Assembly (NCBI GenBank): GCA_030490835.1
Contig: CM059975.1
Coordinates: 52,195,174-52,259,173 of the forward strand
DNA: 64,000 nt
Direction of reading: 5' to 3'
Origin: Annona cherimola
Lineage: Eukaryota > Streptophyta > Magnoliopsida > Magnoliales > Annonaceae
The translations under genes were made by a program, and so were the position numbers. A model generated the notes under the pieces. That model did not search any database, was not told the DNA's origin, and saw only the letters and a program-made list of their open reading frames with translations. This document shows positions 59,555 through 64,000 of the stretch, piece by piece (positions within the stretch are counted from its first letter, which is position 1; each line of letters opens with the position of its first letter).

Positions 59555-59687
59555 TGTTGGAAACATGAGGAAAACTAGCTAAATCTATGTTTTGATGATT
59601 AACAAATCAATTTGAGAAAGTCTTGGCTACTAACAAGTTTGTGAAATGTTTAAGGAATATACATTTGAAGAAAATCAAGTTAGGAAG

Positions 59688-60440
59688 GCCAAGTCGATCC
59701 CCAAGTCGACTGCAAGATCGACTTCAAACTTGCAGAACGTCCAGAGCTGAAATGGGAAGAAGACCAAGTGAAGTCGCAGGTCAAGTCGACTCCACATGCG
59801 ACTTGGGTAGCCAAGTCGCAGACGAAGTCGACCTCGATATCGACTTCAGTCGTGCAAATTCTTCCAGAGTTGAATTTCGGAGCAGCAGAATATCGAAGTC
59901 GCAAGCGAAGTCGACTCCAGTTGCGACTTGGGTGAAGTCGCGAACGAAGTCGACCCCGAAGTGCGACTTGAGGTTTTGGAGATTCAAAGATACTGATTCA
60001 AGCTTCTTTCAAAGATCAAAGATGCAGTTTCAAGATTAAATGATTTCAAGATCAACTCAAAGCCTCTCAAGTCCAAGAGAGGAAGCTTCAAGGCATTCAA
60101 GATCAAATCAAGTCTATCAAGTCAAAGGCTTGCAAATCATGGAGCTAATGAAAGCAAGACTCAATGATTCAAGACATGAAAAACACAAAAGAAGCAAAGG
60201 CATGATGAGACAAAGCATCTCGAAATTATTCAAGTTCATGAAGCCAACTGTCGAGGTGAAGTCGAACCCGAAGTCGACTCCACCTGCGACTTGGGTCAAG
60301 TCGAGAACCCAAGTCGACCCTGACTGGAACTTGAAGTTGCGACGGAGAAGCGAAGTCGCACCCGAAGTCGACTCCATCTGCGACTTGGGCGAAGTCGCAT
60401 CCGAAGTCGACTCCACATGCGACTTGGGTCGCAACGGTCG
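59688..60440. repeat. GTCGAC dyad arrays, two clusters, covarying arms
   Basis: About nine units of roughly 40 bp. Typical: AAGTCGCAT-(4)-AGTCGACT-(4)-ATGCGACTT (60392-60425). Variant with matched change: AAGTCGATC ... GATCGACTT (59691-59724). At least one unit (about 59812-59845) mixes a CGCA arm with a TCGACTT arm and does not pair. The second cluster lies about 70 bp upstream of the TATA box, as described for repeated palindromic motifs in Sirevirus LTRs. Confidence 0.85.
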
Positions 60441-60510
60441 GAATTAATTCGAACATTGGCGCATTAAATGCGCGCCACCTACCTTCTAACGTTTGGATTC
60501 CCTCCAAAAT

Positions 60511-60519
60511 TATAAATAG
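60511..60519 (+). promoter_or_regulatory. TATA box of the young copia LTR
   Basis: TATAAATAG about 957 bases into the LTR. The same box is at 43273-43281 and, on the minus strand, 45784-45792. Confidence 0.75.
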
Positions 60520-61205
60520 CATTCATGGTGGACGAGGGAAGTAGTTGAAAAACATTAAGTGAGCATAACTCCTATCTACAAGAGCATTAAAGTGATCAAG
60601 CCAATCAAGAGAGGAAGAACTACACTTCAAGTTGCAATAGCTACATTCAGAAACTTCAAAGCCATCATCTACAAGTTCTTCCCTGCGCTAAATCGTTTCT
60701 ACACACCTGTAAAGTGTAGTTTACTTTTATTGATTATTTGTTTGTATTGAACTTGATTTAGCTTGGGTAGCTAAGATCAAGTGATAGCAAAGTAGTGTGT
60801 GATTGGAGTGTGACTCATCACCTACTTGTGCTAGTTGTTGATGCCCCCTAGAGCTAGAATCTAGAAGAGAGCAAGTGGCTCTAGTTGTTAATGTCCCCTA
60901 GAGCTTTGAATCTAGAAGAGAGCAAGAGGCTCTAATTGTATTGAGAGAATACAATAGTGGAACCCAAGTCACAAGGTGTGTGAGCTTGGAAGAGTGGAGT
61001 AGGGAGGTTGCCCGAACCACTATAAAAATTCTTGTCTACTTGTTTTTATTTCTGCTCTCTACATTACTTTGCTTTCCATTCTGTTTCTTCATTCAAGGGG
61101 ACTAGATTAATCCGGGGTAAAGTTTTTGTTTAAGTTGTAAATTTTTAAGAACCCAATTCACCCCTCCCCTCTTGGGTTTTTGCCATCAATTCGGGACCCA
61201 ACAAG

Positions 61206-61217
61206 TGGTATCAGAGC
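61206..61217 (+). other. Primer-binding site of the young copia element
   Basis: TGGTATCAGAGC, two bases after the LTR end: complementary to the 3' end of plant initiator-Met tRNA. Confidence 0.95.
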
Positions 61218-61251
61218 AGGTCTTTGAGTTAAACCAAAGAGATCTATTAAT

Positions 61252-63102
61252 ATGGCATCCCAATCGATTCCCGTTCCCGCTTTTGCTGAGGGCCAATCAT
61301 TCACTAGGCCATCATTGTTTGATGGGAACAACTTTGGTTATTGGAAGCTTCGTATGAAGCAACTCATTATGGCTACCGATATGGACTCTTGGATAGCAAT
61401 CCAAGATGGTGTAACATTGCCTATAGATGAAAGAGCTTCCAAATGGACCGAAGAGGAAGTAAGAACCGTCAAGAGCAATGCTAAGGCTATGAACTCTTTA
61501 TTTTGTGCTCTTACGGCTTCGGAATATGATAGAGTATCATCTTGCCTAACCGCCAAGGAGATATGGGATACTCTAACATCCATTTATGAAGGAACCTCTC
61601 AAGTCCAAGGGACTAGGAGAAATATCTTGATAGGAGAATTGGAAAGTTTTAGAATGCTAGACACAGAAAATATTTCTGAAATGTTTGCTAGATTTTCTAA
61701 GATTACTAATGCTCTAAAAGGTCTTGGAAAGGCTATTTCTGAATCCGAACAGGTTATGAAGATATTGAGAGCTCTACCGGATTCATGGACTCCAAAGATA
61801 ACGGCAATTGAAGAAGCCAAAGACCTAAACACTTTGAAGCTAGAAGATCTTATTAGCTCATTAATGTCACATGAGCTAATTAGGAGAAGAAACGAAGATA
61901 ATCACAAAGGGAAGAGAACCATTGCACTCAAGGCCACTCACAATTCAGATGGATCCACCTCTTCATCTCACAACGATGATGAAGACATTGCTCTTCTCAC
62001 TCGCAAATTCCGGAAATTTGTGAGAAAAGAAAAGAACCTCAAAGACTTCAAAGAAAGACCACATAAAGAAAAGAAAAAGGAGGTCACAAAATGCTACCGA
62101 TGCGGGGGCGTAGGACATATGCAAGCTCAATGTCCTACACCGGAAGAAAGGCCAAAGGAGAATCATGAAAGAAGAAAATACCAAAGGCCAAGAGGAAGAG
62201 GCATGTTCGTCAACGAGGAAACTTCATCAACATGCAGCTCTTCAACCGACGACAATGATGCAGCCAACTGTGCAAGAATATGTTGCATGGCACGAATCGA
62301 GCAAGAAGAGGACTTGCTATGCTTGAACACAACAGAAGTTTTGGAAGATCAATCTACCTCAACAAAATACACAGAAAGTGAAGAGGTAACTTCCAAACCT
62401 TATTCTCAATCAAGTTATTCTTCTTTTCATGATTGCCTCAAATGTGCTGAATTAGAAGAACTACAACTTGCATATGATTCATTATATGAGGAGATCAAAA
62501 AGCTAGGAAACAAGTTGACATTAAAGAGACAACAATGTAACTTTGTTATTATTGAAAATGGAAAACTAGCTGAGAAATCAACAAAACTGAAAGAAGAAAA
62601 TGAATCATTGTTGAAAGAGATAGAGAAACTAAGAAAAGAGAACAAATCATTAAATGAATCATTAGCAAAGTTCTCTAATCCAGGAGAAAGTGTAAAGATG
62701 TTTTTGAACATGACCTCCCAAACAAACAAAAGAGGTCTTGGATACAATACATTTGAGCAAAAAGAAAGTGGCAAATCAAATGTGCCTACACTTGGAAAAT
62801 ATCAAACCAAAACTGCACCTATATACAAGCCACAAAGGAGAAATGTTATGTGGACTAGAAGGCCAACACTTGAACCAAAATATAATTGGAGGCCTACTCC
62901 TAGATTACCAATGGCTTGTAACTTTTGCAACAAGATGGGTCATAAAGCCTTTAAATGTAACTTCAAGAAATTATATGACCATGGTGCAAGACTAGTTTGG
63001 GTTCCAAGAAACACAAGATTTGGGCTTTCTAAGATAGAGCAACAAAGGTTGAATAATATTACTAACCCAAATGGACCCATAAAATGGGTACCAAAAAGAT
63101 AA
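61252..63102 (+). CDS. Intact Sirevirus-like copia gag, 616 aa
   Basis: The only undamaged long gene in the window. It starts at the first ATG after the primer site (MASQSIPVPAFAEGQSFTRP). Residues about 20-190 form the copia gag-polypeptide region (LFDGNNFGYWKLRMKQLI, SLFCALTASEYDRVSSCLTA, EIWDTLTSIYEG), with a charged linker around 210-275. A CCHC knuckle starts at residue 281 (CYRCGGVGHMQAQC). A long coiled coil spans about 405-480 (ENESLLKEIEKLRKENKSL). A second CCHC knuckle starts at residue 556 (CNFCNKMGHKAFKC). It ends NPNGPIKWVPKR. Great length, two knuckles and a coiled coil are Sirevirus traits. Gag assembles the cytoplasmic particle and binds element RNA. Pol follows in the +1 frame. 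Confidence 0.93.
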   Translation: MASQSIPVPAFAEGQSFTRPSLFDGNNFGYWKLRMKQLIMATDMDSWIAIQDGVTLPIDERASKWTEEEVRTVKSNAKAMNSLFCALTASEYDRVSSCLTAKEIWDTLTSIYEGTSQVQGTRRNILIGELESFRMLDTENISEMFARFSKITNALKGLGKAISESEQVMKILRALPDSWTPKITAIEEAKDLNTLKLEDLISSLMSHELIRRRNEDNHKGKRTIALKATHNSDGSTSSSHNDDEDIALLTRKFRKFVRKEKNLKDFKERPHKEKKKEVTKCYRCGGVGHMQAQCPTPEERPKENHERRKYQRPRGRGMFVNEETSSTCSSSTDDNDAANCARICCMARIEQEEDLLCLNTTEVLEDQSTSTKYTESEEVTSKPYSQSSYSSFHDCLKCAELEELQLAYDSLYEEIKKLGNKLTLKRQQCNFVIIENGKLAEKSTKLKEENESLLKEIEKLRKENKSLNESLAKFSNPGESVKMFLNMTSQTNKRGLGYNTFEQKESGKSNVPTLGKYQTKTAPIYKPQRRNVMWTRRPTLEPKYNWRPTPRLPMACNFCNKMGHKAFKCNFKKLYDHGARLVWVPRNTRFGLSKIEQQRLNNITNPNGPIKWVPKR

Positions 63103-64000
63103 GGATTATTTGTTTACTTTTCAGATTTGTTTAAAGGCAAAGGCAAACAATGTGTGGTTCATGGATAGCGGTTGTTCAAGGCACATGACCGGAGAAAGAA
63201 GTTTATTCCACAAACTTAAGCCTTGCAACGACGGAACGGTTGCCTTTGGTAATAATGAGAAAGGTAAAATCAAAGGTAAAGGAAATATTTACAGTAGCTC
63301 AAATGCATGCATGGAGGATGTTTTGTTTGTTGAAGGACTCAAGCATAACTTAATGAGTATTAGCCAATTATGTGATAAAGGATATAAGGTTGTGTTTGAA
63401 TCATCTATATGCAATGTATTTGATGGTGAACATATCATGTTTAGTGGAAAAAGACATGGAAATGTATATTTGGTTTCACTTGATGAACTAGATGGTCAAT
63501 GTCTAATGGCCATTGAAAATGATCCATGGGTTTGGCATAAAAGACTTGGACATGTGAATATGTCAAACATAAAGACCCTATGGAAAAAGAGTTTGGTAGA
63601 AGGCTTGCCAAAGTTGAAATATGACAAAGACAAAATTTGCAAGGCATGTCAATTATCTAAACAACCAAAGATGTCTTTTTCTACCAAAAAGGAGATTTCC
63701 ACCACTAGGCCACTTGAATTGCTACACATGGATCTATATGGGCCATCCGACATTTTAACCATTGGTGGAAAGAAATATGTATTTGTAATTGTTGATGACT
63801 TTTCAAGATTCACATGGATAATTCTTTTAGCTAGCAAAGATGAAGCCTTCTCTATGTTTGCAACGTTTGTAAACTTGGTGGAAAATGAAAAACAAAGTAC
63901 TATTATGACTATAAGAAGTGACCATGGTGGTGAATTTGAGAACAAATGATTCACAGAATTATGTAATGAAAAAGGAATTCATCACACATTTTCTGCACCA
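63103..64000 (+). pseudogene. Young copia element pol, 5' part, one in-frame stop, cut by window edge
   Basis: The frame opens before 63110; the first residues overlap an acceptor-like TTTACTTTTCAG (AG at 63123-63124). Protease WFMDSGCSRHMTG at about 63155-63190; GAG-pre-integrase with WHKRLGHVNMSN and CKACQLSKQ; integrase core start with HMDLYGPSDILTIGGKKYV and RSDHGGEF. TGA at 63947-63949, after GEFENK, interrupts the integrase. The frame continues afterwards (FTELCNEKGIHHTFSAP). Nothing else is broken. Reverse transcriptase, RNase H and the 3' LTR are beyond the window. Confidence 0.88.

Larger units (their letters stand above)
59555..61203 (+). repeat. Complete 5' LTR of the young copia element (1649 bp)
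   Basis: TGTTGGAAACATG to GGGACCCAACA. The left flank CCCAA (59550-59554) is the expected TSD; the right partner is outside the window. Dyad clusters at 59688-59975 and 60255-60440, TATA box at 60511, and near the right end CACCCCTCCCCTCTTGGG shared by all copia LTRs here. Confidence 0.95.

Noticed and set aside
59812..59845. Treating every GTCGAC unit as a perfect hairpin
   Set aside because: This unit pairs a CGCA-type arm with an ATCGACTT-type arm, so the outer stem does not form; the array is only partly paired.
59623..60447. Several overlapping open frames on both strands rich in VDSTCDL, KSQVADEVD and similar strings (also at 33939-34351, 43050-43244, 45840-46594, 53218-53759, 58839-59273)
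   Set aside because: They are translations of the GTCGAC dyad array. Palindromic units read open on both strands, and there is no start context or domain.

Overview
The window is pure transposable-element DNA from a flowering plant, probably one with a large genome. Evidence for a plant: Ty3/gypsy chromovirus (Tekay/Del-like) polyproteins with a chromodomain-type tail, Ty1/copia Sirevirus-like (SIRE/Maximus) elements with a long coiled-coil gag and an envelope-like ORF, plant-type initiator-Met-tRNA primer sites (TGGTATCAGAGC), and small hAT-type elements. I see no host gene, no rRNA or tRNA gene, and nothing bacterial. The sequence is AT-rich outside the copia LTRs. The species cannot be named from this sequence.

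Layout. 1-13359: degraded gypsy element 1 (+), with an LTR right end (1-1923), an unrecognised leader ORF, gag, pol split by a solo LTR (7050-8642), a polypurine tract and a complete 3' LTR (9369-13359). 13360 to about 14450: a fragment of a related long LTR. About 14450-45080: gypsy element 2 (-), whose gag and 5' LTR are split by two solo LTRs (18898-23663, target-site duplication (TSD) CCATT; 24793-44507, TSD GTTAA). The second holds a Tat/Athila-like solo LTR (25889-40156), which holds a copia solo LTR (26788-34512, TSD TAAAC) and a gypsy solo LTR (35146-40067, TSD ACGAT). The copia solo LTR holds another gypsy solo LTR (27287-33310, TSD GTAGG). A further copia solo LTR lies at 42256-43925. 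45081-53258: Sirevirus-like copia element (-) with 3' LTR, polypurine tract, envelope-like gene, pol and a cut-off gag. 53259-58012: a second copia element (+), cut at both ends. 58013-59554: fragments of a gypsy and a copia LTR. 59555-64000: a young copia element (+) with a full 5' LTR, primer site, intact gag and the start of pol, leaving the window.

How the parts work together. Each autonomous element would use its LTR as promoter and terminator, gag for the particle, and pol (protease, integrase, reverse transcriptase, RNase H) for copying and insertion. Almost all copies are dead: stops, frameshifts, lost catalytic aspartates in both gypsy reverse transcriptases, nested insertions. The only long open frame is the gag at 61252-63102.

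The most interesting content is non-coding, inside the very long (3.8-6.0 kb) gypsy LTRs. One array has about 49-bp units, each with a short hairpin whose two arms change together (GGACAT/ATGTCC, GGACGT/ACGTCC, GAACAT/ATGTTC, GAGACAT/ATGTCTC). A neighbouring array has hairpins with UNCG-type loops. A compact multi-hairpin domain follows a CATGCTAGCATG palindrome. In all seven copies where I located it, a 39-47-nt island is flanked by canonical 3' and 5' splice-site sequences. The unrelated copia LTRs carry their own dyad array built around GTCGAC, which matches the repeated palindromic motifs known from Sireviruses.
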